Made by a program: the position numbers and the translations under genes | The notes under the pieces: generated by a model | Told to the model about the DNA's origin: nothing | Seen by the model: only the letters and a program-made list of their open reading frames with translations | The model's database searches: none | Shown: positions 15,669-24,321 of the stretch, piece by piece | How the letters are laid out: the number at the start of each line of letters is the position of its first letter | How positions within the stretch are numbered: position 1 is the stretch's first letter | Source: a bacterium UBA2219 | GTDB lineage: Bacteria > Desulfobacterota > Deferrimicrobia > Deferrimicrobiales > Deferrimicrobiaceae | Length of the DNA: 27,780 nucleotides | Reading direction: 5' to 3' | Assembly (NCBI GenBank): GCA_002327765.1 | Contig: DCUH01000006.1 | Location: 177-27,956, forward strand

Positions 15669-17192
15669 ATGGTCAACCGCTTCCTGGACAGCGTCTTTTC
15701 CCTGTTCGATTCCAGCTACGGACTCGTCGGGAAGACCGCCGTCCTCGCCGTCGTCCTGCTGTTCTTCCTCGCCGTGAACTGCCTGATCGTCTTCTTCAAC
15801 CGGAAGCTGTCCCCCCACAAGGTCAAGGGGACCATCCTGGCCGCGCTCCTGGGCTTCGCGGCGCTCCTGCTGGACGGGACGGTCAGCATCCCCGCGCCGA
15901 ACGAGAACGCCATCAAGGCCGTCTTCAGCCTCATCGTGCTGTTCTGCGCGGCGAACTTCGTCACGTACCTCGTCGTCGACATCGTCTTCTTCCACCGGAT
16001 GGACCGCCAGGTCCCCGACTACAAGCGCGACCTGACGACCGTCCTGGTGTACCTCGTCTTCGGGATGGCCGCGCTCCGCTACGTCTTCAAGCTCGACATC
16101 GCGTCGATCCTCACCACCACCACGGTGCTCACGGCCGCGATCGCCTTCGCCATGCAGACGACGCTGGCCAACATCGTCTCCAGCTTCTACGTCCAGAACG
16201 ACTTCAACCTGCACCGCAACACCTGGGTCTCCATCCCGGAGAACGACATCCTGGGGGAGATCGTCAACGTCGGCTTCCGGTACACCACGATCCGGACGTT
16301 CGACAACCAGAAGGTGCTGGTGCCGAACAACCACATCATGCAGAACATCGTGCGGGTCCTCGGCTCGAAGGAGGGCGAGAAGTCGGCGGTCCACATCAAG
16401 GTCGGCCTCGGCTACGACTTCCCCCCGGAGAAGGCCGTCGCGATGCTGCGACAGATCCTGCTGCAGGAGCCGCACGTCATGAAGGACCCGCCGCCGAACG
16501 TCTGGGTGCGCGATTTCCTCGACAGCTCCGTCGAGTACGACATGCGCTACTTCCTCGACGACTACTCGTGCCGCATCTCCACCCAAAGCAGCGTTCTGAA
16601 GAAGGTCTGGTACGCCGTCGCGAGGGAAGGGTACAGCATCCCCTTCCCCCACAGGGAGGTCATCTCCAAGGAGGCGAACGTGCCGTTCACCGAGGAGGAA
16701 GCTTCCGTCCCCGGGGCGCTGGAGCGGGCGGAGATCCTCCAATCGCTCGACAGGGAGGAGATCCGGAAGCTGTCCGAAAGGGTCCGGATCCGGGTCTTCG
16801 CCCCCGGCGAGGAGGTGGTCCGCCAGGGGGACGCGGGCGACTCGCTGTTCATCGTCCGCCGGGGCGCGCTGGACGTCCGGATCGACGGAGCCTCGGTCGG
16901 GTCCTTGAGGGAGGGGACCGTCTTCGGAGAGATGTCGCTCCTCACCGGAGAGAAGAGGACGGCCACGGTGGCCGCCTCCACCGAGGTGCGCCTGATCGAG
17001 ATATCGAAGGAGGACATCGAGCCGGTGATCCGCGCGAACCCCCGGCTGCTCGAATCCCTGAGCGCCATCCTCGCGCAGCGGCAGGCGGCCAACGTCGCGC
17101 AGATGAAATCCGCGCAGCGGCAGAGGACCCCCACCGGAAAGGACGTCTTCCTGGAGAAGCTCCGAACCTTCTTCGGTCTCTCCCCGGGCTGA
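15669..17192 (+). CDS. MscS-family channel with C-terminal cyclic-nucleotide-binding domain (bCNG type)
   Basis: I choose ATG 15669 (507 residues); the frame is open to TTG 15633 (519 residues), and neither start has a good ribosome site. Four membrane helices lie at ~20-40, 53-70, 82-110 and 122-140, followed by the MscS pore helix and beta-domain (TTTTVLTAAIAFAMQTTLANIVSSF, then WVSIPENDILGEIVNVGFRYTTIRT and VPNNHIMQNIV) and the alpha/beta cytoplasmic part to ~330. Residues ~355-475 are a cyclic-nucleotide-binding domain with a complete phosphate-binding cassette, FGEMSLLTGEKRTATV (E421 and R430). Such channels (the bCNG group of MscS proteins) open or are modulated by cyclic nucleotide, with weak or no mechanosensitivity. 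It directly follows an adenylate cyclase gene, so cAMP is the expected ligand. Confidence 0.93.
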   Translation: MVNRFLDSVFSLFDSSYGLVGKTAVLAVVLLFFLAVNCLIVFFNRKLSPHKVKGTILAALLGFAALLLDGTVSIPAPNENAIKAVFSLIVLFCAANFVTYLVVDIVFFHRMDRQVPDYKRDLTTVLVYLVFGMAALRYVFKLDIASILTTTTVLTAAIAFAMQTTLANIVSSFYVQNDFNLHRNTWVSIPENDILGEIVNVGFRYTTIRTFDNQKVLVPNNHIMQNIVRVLGSKEGEKSAVHIKVGLGYDFPPEKAVAMLRQILLQEPHVMKDPPPNVWVRDFLDSSVEYDMRYFLDDYSCRISTQSSVLKKVWYAVAREGYSIPFPHREVISKEANVPFTEEEASVPGALERAEILQSLDREEIRKLSERVRIRVFAPGEEVVRQGDAGDSLFIVRRGALDVRIDGASVGSLREGTVFGEMSLLTGEKRTATVAASTEVRLIEISKEDIEPVIRANPRLLESLSAILAQRQAANVAQMKSAQRQRTPTGKDVFLEKLRTFFGLSPG

Positions 17193-17205
17193 CGGGACGA
17201 AGCGG

Positions 17206-17982
17206 ATGCTGGCCGCGGCGGGGCGCAGGACGATCGACGCCTTGACCTTCCTGGGAGAGGTCTCCCTGATCGTCGCACGGGCGTTCCGCGAGCTGCCCAC
17301 CTTCTTCGGGCGCGGCTTCCGGCCGGTGAGCCGGGTGCTGCTGAAGCAGATCTATTTCACCGGCGTCCAGGCGTGGGGCGTCATCGTTGTCCTCTTCTTC
17401 CTGATCGGCGCGCTCATCATCCGACAGATCATCAGCTTCGCGGGGGTGGAGGGCGCCCCGCTCACCGGGAAGGTCCTCGCCTGGATCGTCGTCCGCGAGC
17501 TCGGCCCCGTCCTGACCGCGGTGATCGTGACCGCCCGCAGCGGCACCGCCATCGCCACCGAGCTGGCCTCGATGCGGATCAACGGGGAGATCGACGTCCT
17601 CGAGACGATGGGAATCCCCGCCGCCCGGTACCTCATCATGCCGCGGGTCCTGGGGGCCGCTGCGGCCGTCGCGCTCCTCGCGCTGTACGCCGAGGTCGTC
17701 GCGGTCGCCGGGGGGTTCCTCTTCGGGGCCATGGCGTGGGGGATCTCCCTCGAGCAGTACAACCAGGGGATCGTCCCGTTCCTCACCGTCCGCGAGGCGG
17801 GCGTCTCGCTGTTCAAGAGCTTCGCCTTCGGGCTGATCGTCGCGGCCGTCTGCTGCCGCCAGGGGCTCTCGGTGGAGGGTGGCCCCACCCAGATCCCGAT
17901 CGCGGCCACGAAAGGCGTCATGCGGAGCCTGCTCCTGGTCTTCCTCGTCGACGCGATCATCACCGCGGCGACCCTTTCCTGA
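17206..17982 (+). CDS. mlaE: MlaE-family ABC transporter permease
   Basis: A 258-residue inner-membrane protein from ATG 17206. An N-terminal amphipathic elbow helix (FRPVSRVLLKQIYFTGVQA) leads into about five membrane helices. Family signatures are clear: RELGPVLTAVIVTARSGTAIATELASMRINGEIDVLETMGIPAARYLIMPRVLG in the middle (residues ~97-148) and SFAFGLIVAAVCCRQG near the end. MlaE forms the transmembrane core of the MCE complex that moves phospholipids between inner and outer membranes, together with the ATPase MlaF and the MCE ring MlaD. The next two genes occupy exactly those positions, with only two bases to the ABC-like gene. It begins 13 bases after the channel gene, so these lipid-transport genes are in the same transcription unit as the cyclase. 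Confidence 0.95.
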   Translation: MLAAAGRRTIDALTFLGEVSLIVARAFRELPTFFGRGFRPVSRVLLKQIYFTGVQAWGVIVVLFFLIGALIIRQIISFAGVEGAPLTGKVLAWIVVRELGPVLTAVIVTARSGTAIATELASMRINGEIDVLETMGIPAARYLIMPRVLGAAAAVALLALYAEVVAVAGGFLFGAMAWGISLEQYNQGIVPFLTVREAGVSLFKSFAFGLIVAAVCCRQGLSVEGGPTQIPIAATKGVMRSLLLVFLVDAIITAATLS

Positions 17983-17984
17983 CC

Positions 17985-18641
17985 ATGGAAGCGCCCGTCC
18001 GGATCGTCGACGCCTTCCTTCCGCCGCTCCTCGAGGGGGCGAACCACGATTTCGCGAAAGGGTCGGTCACGGAGGTCGTCGCCGGCGGCGAGGATGCGTG
18101 CGGGATCCTCCTGGAGGCGCTTTCGGGCCTTCGCCTCCTCGAGGGGGGAAAGATCCTCCTCCTGGGGGAAGACCCCGCGGAGCTGTCCCGCGAGGAGCTC
18201 TGCGCGCTGCGTTCCCGCATGGGGGTCTTCCATCGCGGCGGGGGGCTGATCTCGAACCTCAAGGTCCTCGAAAACGTCGCGCTGCCGCTGCTGTATCATT
18301 CACCGGAGGGTGCCGGGGCGATCGCGGAGCGGGCGGCGGCCGCCCTGGAGCGGGCCGGGTACCGGGGGAACCTCTTCGAGCTCCCCGGGCGGCTGTCCGC
18401 TTCCCAGCGCGCGGCGGCAGGGTTCGCCCGCGTGCTCGCGGCCGACCCGGAAATCGCCGTATACGACCGCCTTTCGGGCGACCTCCACGAGGACGAAAGG
18501 GAAGCGTTCCTGCACGAGGCGTTCGCGTTCCACCGGGAGAGGCCGGGGAGGGTCACGATCTTCCTCGGCCCGCGCGCGGGGTCGATCGCGGCGGGCGGGG
18601 CCGGAACCGTCGTACACCTGACGAAAGGGCGATTCGCATGA
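17985..18641 (+). CDS. Degenerate MlaF-like ABC subunit (predicted pseudo-ATPase)
   Basis: A 218-residue protein from ATG 17985 that occupies the MlaF position. It aligns in order with an ABC ATPase from end to end: core GGKILLLGEDPAELSREEL, then the region LISNLKVLENVALPLLYH matching the MlaF Q-loop neighbourhood, a signature-helix region, and a Walker B strand. Yet every catalytic motif is altered. The Walker A slot reads GGEDACGI (34-41), with Lys and Ser/Thr replaced by Gly and Ile. The Q-loop Gln is H83. The signature is LSASQ (137-141). Walker B is IAVYDR, with the catalytic Glu replaced by R162. No H-loop His is visible (IFLGPR). The frame is intact, so this is a diverged protein rather than a frameshifted one. 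It should not hydrolyse ATP; a structural or regulatory role, or pairing with an ATPase encoded elsewhere, is inferred. Confidence 0.88.
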   Translation: MEAPVRIVDAFLPPLLEGANHDFAKGSVTEVVAGGEDACGILLEALSGLRLLEGGKILLLGEDPAELSREELCALRSRMGVFHRGGGLISNLKVLENVALPLLYHSPEGAGAIAERAAAALERAGYRGNLFELPGRLSASQRAAAGFARVLAADPEIAVYDRLSGDLHEDEREAFLHEAFAFHRERPGRVTIFLGPRAGSIAAGGAGTVVHLTKGRFA

Positions 18642-19591
18642 TGAAGGACCAGGATCCCCGGTTCAAGCACCTCGAGGCGGTCGTCGGCGCGTTCGTCATC
18701 GGGGCCCTCGCGGCGGTCGTCGCAGCGGTCCTCTACATCGGTACCGAAAACGACCTGTTCGGGGACAGGTACCCCCTCCGGTTCCGGTCGCACACGGGGA
18801 CCGGCATCAAGAAAGGGATGCCCGTAAAGCTCTCCGGCTTCCGGATCGGCCGGATCGACCGGATCGAGCTCGACGACCAGGCGCAGGTGATCGTGCGGCT
18901 CACGATCGACCGGAAATACTCCAAGTGGATCCGGGAAGGCTCGGCCGCGACGCTCCAGCAGGAGGGGCTCGTGGGGGACACCGTGATCAGCGTCTCCGCG
19001 GGCTCGCCCGGCAGCCCCGTCCTCGCGGACGACGCGTTCCTCCCCTTCCAGGAGGAGGAGACCGTCACCGACATCGCGCTCAACCTGTCGGAATCGGTCC
19101 AGGCGGTCCTCGCCGAAGTGCGGCAGACGGTCGCCTGGATCAACGACCCGAAGGGCGACATCAAGCGGACCGTGGCCAACGTGGAGCGGCTGACGGCCGG
19201 CCTCGAGGAGACGCGGAGAAACGCGGACGCCCTCATCCTGTCCGCGGCGGACGACGCCGACCGGGCCGGGTCCCTGATCGACAACCTCTCCGCCATGGCG
19301 GACGACGCGGGACGCAGGCTGCCGCTCCTGCTCGACAACGTGGCCGTGCGGCTCCCAGCGATGCTCGACCGCGTGGAGGGCACCGTGTCCAACGCGGAGA
19401 AGGCCTCCCTCGAGCTGCGCAAGGCCGCGGAGCAGGCGGCGCCGAGGGTCTCCCCTCTGCTCCTCGGGGCGGAGGAGCTCGTCGAGGACACGGGCGACGT
19501 CATGAAAGGGGTAAAGAAGATGTGGCCGCTTCGGAAGCACATCCCGCAGGGCGGCAGGCCGGGGATCGTGCCGGGGGACAGCCATGAGTAG
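18638..19591 (+). CDS. mlaD: MCE-domain protein (MlaD-like)
   Basis: A 317-residue protein from ATG 18638 (ATG 18641 is equally possible), overlapping the previous gene by four bases. One membrane helix (~14-35) anchors it in the inner membrane. The MCE domain (~45-122) shows the usual strand pattern: YPLRFRSHTGTGIKKGMPVKLSGFRIGRIDRIELDD, then VIVRLTIDR, SAATLQQEGLVGDTVISV. Residues ~140-290 form long helices with heptad-like repeats, typical of MCE proteins with extended C-terminal tunnels or needle-like assemblies. It would form a periplasmic hexameric ring that carries lipids from the MlaE permease. It is longer than E. coli MlaD (~183 residues), as in many MCE proteins of other phyla. Confidence 0.93.
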   Translation: MMKDQDPRFKHLEAVVGAFVIGALAAVVAAVLYIGTENDLFGDRYPLRFRSHTGTGIKKGMPVKLSGFRIGRIDRIELDDQAQVIVRLTIDRKYSKWIREGSAATLQQEGLVGDTVISVSAGSPGSPVLADDAFLPFQEEETVTDIALNLSESVQAVLAEVRQTVAWINDPKGDIKRTVANVERLTAGLEETRRNADALILSAADDADRAGSLIDNLSAMADDAGRRLPLLLDNVAVRLPAMLDRVEGTVSNAEKASLELRKAAEQAAPRVSPLLLGAEELVEDTGDVMKGVKKMWPLRKHIPQGGRPGIVPGDSHE

Positions 19592-20465
19592 CGTGCGGCC
19601 CCGCATTTTTCGCGCCGTCGCCGCGATCCTCCTCTTTTTCTCCGCGGCTTGCGCGCCGCTCTCCGGCTGCTCCGGCCCGGCGGCCCCGCCCGTCCCCCGG
19701 GCGAAGGAAGGCGCGCTGTCCTGGAACCGGCGGGGGCTGGCCGCCGAGGAGCGCGGCGACGCGGAAGGCGCGATTTATGCGTTCCGGGAGGCGCTGAAGA
19801 TCAACCGGTCCGTCGAGGATGCCGAAGGCGCCGCCGTCGCCCTCCTCAACCTTGCCCGGGTGCACCGGCTGAAAGGCGAGCCCGTGCCCGCCCGGGAACG
19901 GATCGACGAGGCGCTACTTCTCGTCGCGCCGGACAGCCCCCTCTTCCCGGAAGCCGCGTTCGAGAAGGCGAAAGTCTCCCTGGCCGCGGGCGACCTCCCG
20001 GCGGCGCGGGAATGGGCGCGGAAAGCCGCCCTCGCAGAAACCGGGCCGTCGCGGGGCCGGATGCTCAACCTGCTCGCCCGGGTGGATTTCCTCGGGGGCG
20101 CGGAGGAGGAGGCGCGGGTGTGCGCGGCGGAGGCGCTGGCGGCGAACCGGGGCGCGGGCGCGCGCGCCGAAGAGGCGAATTCGCTGCGGCTGCTGGGAGA
20201 CGTCTCGGCGGCGGGCGGCGACCGGAAAGGGGCGGAGCGGCTCTACCTGGAGGCGCTGGCGATCGACAAGGAGATCGCCGAGAGCCGGAAGATCGCCGTG
20301 GACCTGATGGCCCTGGGTGCGGCGGCGGCCGCGGGGGGGGAAACGGAGCGCGCGCTCGCCTTCTACGGCCGGGCTGCCGAGGTGAGCCGGAACGGGGACG
20401 ACCCGGAGGGGGCCGACGCGGCGCTGCGGGAGATGGAGCGTCTCAAGGGCGGGCCGTCCCGCTAG
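19584..20465 (+). CDS. TPR-repeat lipoprotein
   Basis: A 293-residue protein from ATG 19584, overlapping the MCE gene by eight bases. The signal peptide ends in a lipobox-like SAAC with Cys at 23. From ~45 to 285 it is made of helical pairs with TPR character, such as NRRGLAAEERGDAEGAIYAFREALKIN and RLLGDVSAAGGDRKGAERLYLEALAID. It has no enzymatic motif. TPR lipoproteins usually act as outer-membrane scaffolds. Its position as the last gene of the MCE set suggests that it takes part in the same complex or anchors it at the outer membrane (compare lipoproteins such as MlaA or MlaC analogues in role, not in sequence). This is inference from order. Its stop codon overlaps that of the convergent amidotransferase gene. 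Confidence 0.87.
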   Translation: MSSVRPRIFRAVAAILLFFSAACAPLSGCSGPAAPPVPRAKEGALSWNRRGLAAEERGDAEGAIYAFREALKINRSVEDAEGAAVALLNLARVHRLKGEPVPARERIDEALLLVAPDSPLFPEAAFEKAKVSLAAGDLPAAREWARKAALAETGPSRGRMLNLLARVDFLGGAEEEARVCAAEALAANRGAGARAEEANSLRLLGDVSAAGGDRKGAERLYLEALAIDKEIAESRKIAVDLMALGAAAAAGGETERALAFYGRAAEVSRNGDDPEGADAALREMERLKGGPSR

Positions 20466-21178
20466 CCGATCAGCTCCCCGAACCTGCGGAGCAGTTCCGC
20501 CGCCTCGAGGGTGTCGCGCACACCCGCCTCCAGCGCACCCGGGTCCTGACCTTCCGCCCGGAGCTCCTCCGCGCACTCCCTGACGTAGAAACGGGCCGCA
20601 TCGGCGGAGAACTCGGGGTGGAACTGGACGCCCCAGGCGCGTTCCCCCAGCCGGAACGCCTGGTGCGGGTCCCGGGCGCTGGAAGCGAGGAGGACGGCTC
20701 CCGGCGGAAGGGCGGTCACCGACTGGGCATGGCAGACATGGGCCCCGAAGACCGGCGGCAGGCCTCGGAACAGCGGGTCCCCTTCCGCGCCCCGATGCAG
20801 GCGGACCTCCGCCGTCCCGAACTCCCTGCCTTCCGGGTTGTCGCCCGCGCGCCCGCCGGCCGCCAGGGCGAGAAGCTGGTGCCCGTAGCAGATCCCCAGG
20901 AGCGGGACGCCGGCGGCCAAGGCGTCCAGGACCCATGCGGCCGTCCGCCCGCTCCACCCCTCCCGGTCCGTGACCATCGCGTGGGACCCCGTGACGACGA
21001 CCCCGGCGACGCCGGAGGGGTCCGGCAGCGCCTCGCCGAAGGGGGGCCGCCGGACCAGGAGCCGGCCGGGAGCGGCGGCGAGCCCCGCCGCGATCCAGTC
21101 CTCGAAGTCGCCGGCAACCGCCGCCAGCTCCGGGAACGTGCCGCCCGTCTTCAGGACCAGGATCTTCCCCTTCGACAT
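20462..21178 (-). CDS. Class I glutamine amidotransferase-like protein (GMP synthase-like domain)
   Basis: A 238-residue protein from ATG 21178 behind GGAGGAAGGG. The class I triad is complete: C97 in LLGICYGHQLLA, and H187 with E189 in GVQFHPEF. The oxyanion-strand VVTGSHAMVTD is also present. Stand-alone proteins of this type resemble the GuaA amidotransferase domain or gamma-glutamyl hydrolases (PuuD/YfeJ-like); they release ammonia from glutamine or hydrolyse gamma-glutamyl bonds in the cytoplasm. No synthetase partner is adjacent, so the substrate is unknown. The gene is divergent from terC across a 125-base gap and convergent with the TPR lipoprotein gene, sharing four bases at the stops. 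Confidence 0.92.
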   Translation of the reverse strand: MSKGKILVLKTGGTFPELAAVAGDFEDWIAAGLAAAPGRLLVRRPPFGEALPDPSGVAGVVVTGSHAMVTDREGWSGRTAAWVLDALAAGVPLLGICYGHQLLALAAGGRAGDNPEGREFGTAEVRLHRGAEGDPLFRGLPPVFGAHVCHAQSVTALPPGAVLLASSARDPHQAFRLGERAWGVQFHPEFSADAARFYVRECAEELRAEGQDPGALEAGVRDTLEAAELLRRFGELIG

Positions 21179-21280
21179 CCCTTCCTCCCCGGACAGGATA
21201 CCCGCGCGGGCGGAAACGTGCTAATGTTCCGGTTCATGCGATTTCGAAAACCGGACGCGGAATCGCCCCGCCCGAGGATC

Positions 21281-21295
21281 CCTTCCGTCGGAGGG
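21281..21295 (+). promoter_or_regulatory. Hairpin covering the terC ribosome-binding site
   Basis: CCTTCC (21281-21286) can pair with GGAGGG (21290-21295) around a 3-base loop (6 bp including one G-U). The right arm is the Shine-Dalgarno sequence of the gene starting at 21304, so the start could be partly masked. The stem is short and this is only suggestive. Confidence 0.25.
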
Positions 21296-21303
21296 AACTC
21301 CTT

Positions 21304-22294
21304 ATGATCTGGATCTATTCGGGTTTCATCGGGTTCATCCTCCTGCTGCTGGCCCTGGATCTCGGGGTGTTCCACCGGAAGGCCCACGTCGTCGAGATGA
21401 AGGAGGCCCTCTCCTGGTCCGCCTTCTGGATTCTCCTCGGGCTCGCCTTCTCCGTCTTCGTCTACTACGGGTACGAGAACCGCTGGATGGGGCTCGGGAC
21501 AGCGGTGGACGCAGTCGACGGCGGGACGAACGACGGGCGGGAAGCGCTCCTGAAATACCTCACCGGCTACGTCATCGAGAAGTCGCTCAGCGTCGACAAC
21601 GTGTTCGTCATCGCCATGATCTTCGGTTTCTTCGCCGTCCCGGCGCAGTACCAGCACCGGGTCCTGTTCTGGGGGATCCTGGGGGCGCTCGTCATGCGAG
21701 GCGTGATGATCGCGGCGGGGGCGCGGCTGGTCGCCGAGTTCGACTGGATCCTGTACTTCTTCGGCGGGTTCCTGATCCTGACGGCGGTCAAGATGCTGAC
21801 CCTGAAGGCCGGAGAAACCGACCTCGAGAAGCTCGTGGTGATCCGGCTGGCGCGCCGGTTCCTGCCGATATCGTCCCGGTATCACGGGCAGCGGTTCGTG
21901 GTTCCCGCCGCAGCGGAACCGGAGGGGAACGCCGGCGGCTCCCGGGGCTGGATGTTCACCCCGCTGGCGCTGTCGCTCCTGCTGGTCGAGACCACCGACC
22001 TCGTGTTCGCCGTCGACTCGATCCCGGCGATCTTCGCGATCACCGCCGACCCGTTCCTGGTGTTCACCAGCAACGTCTTCGCGATCCTCGGGCTGCGGGC
22101 GCTCTATTTCGCACTGGCCGGGATGATCGGGAAGTTCCGGTACCTCAAGGTGTCGCTGGCCGTCGTCCTCATGATGGTGGGAGGCAAGATGCTGGCCGCC
22201 CCCTGGCTGAAGTCCGTGTTCGGGAAAAACTTCAGCCTCTACCTGCTGGCCGCCATCTTCCTGGTCCTCGCCGCAGGGATCGCGGTCTCGCTGC

Positions 22295-22317
<23 letters not shown>
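21304..22317 (+). CDS. TerC/Alx-family membrane protein
   Basis: A 337-residue inner-membrane protein from ATG 21304 with GGAGGG upstream. About nine hydrophobic helices are visible, starting with a helix at ~3-21. Acidic membrane motifs that define the family are present: SVDNVFV at 96-102 and ETTDLVFAVDSIPA at 229-242, the likely Mn2+ path. The long form with a soluble loop between helices (~170-215, including RYHGQRF) matches Alx/YegH-like TerC proteins rather than the short tellurite-operon TerC. E. coli Alx exports manganese, and other members help load metal on exoenzymes. No recognisable yybP-ykoY manganese riboswitch precedes it. Its end overlaps the end of ftsH by 23 bases on the opposite strand. 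Confidence 0.95.
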
Positions 22318-24106
<1,789 letters not shown>

Positions 24107-24262
24107 TGGGTCTCCTTCCTTCGAGGATCCGCTCCGACCGCGACACGCCGTTCCCGGAGTTCCCACTATGATGCACCGCGGGGGGCGGACGGCGCAACCC
24201 GTCGAAAGCCGCGGAAAGTCCGGCGGCGGGCAATTGCGGAGGCCGGTCCCGCCTGCCGGTTG

Positions 24263-24268
24263 TATACT
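24263..24268 (+). promoter_or_regulatory. -10 box before the octahaem nitrite reductase gene
   Basis: TATACT (5/6 match) lies 53 bases before the ATG at 24322 in the 215-base gap from ftsH. The only -35-like hexamer (TTGCGG, 24234-24239) is 23 bases away, too far for normal spacing, so an activator may be needed. No clear FNR or NarL site is seen. Confidence 0.4.
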
Positions 24269-24321
24269 GTGCCCATCAGAGATTTCTTGTCCCGAAACCA
24301 CGGTTTCCATGGAGGGGGCGG

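Noticed and set aside
13614..17300. 1228-codon minus-strand frame opposite the cyclase and channel
   Set aside because: Antisense shadow with a low-complexity charged product; the plus strand carries complete catalytic and binding motifs.
17985..18641. Frameshift or sequencing error as the reason for the missing ABC motifs
   Set aside because: The frame aligns in order with ABC ATPases from end to end and the start and stop overlap neighbours normally; an indel would disrupt downstream similarity.
21179..21303. Possible yybP-ykoY manganese riboswitch before terC
   Set aside because: TerC genes often have one, but the conserved paired loops of that riboswitch could not be found in this 125-base gap.
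24107..24321. FNR, NarL or NnrR site upstream of the nitrite reductase
   Set aside because: No TTGAT-N4-ATCAA-like or tandem heptamer motif is present; only a -10-like TATACT is visible.
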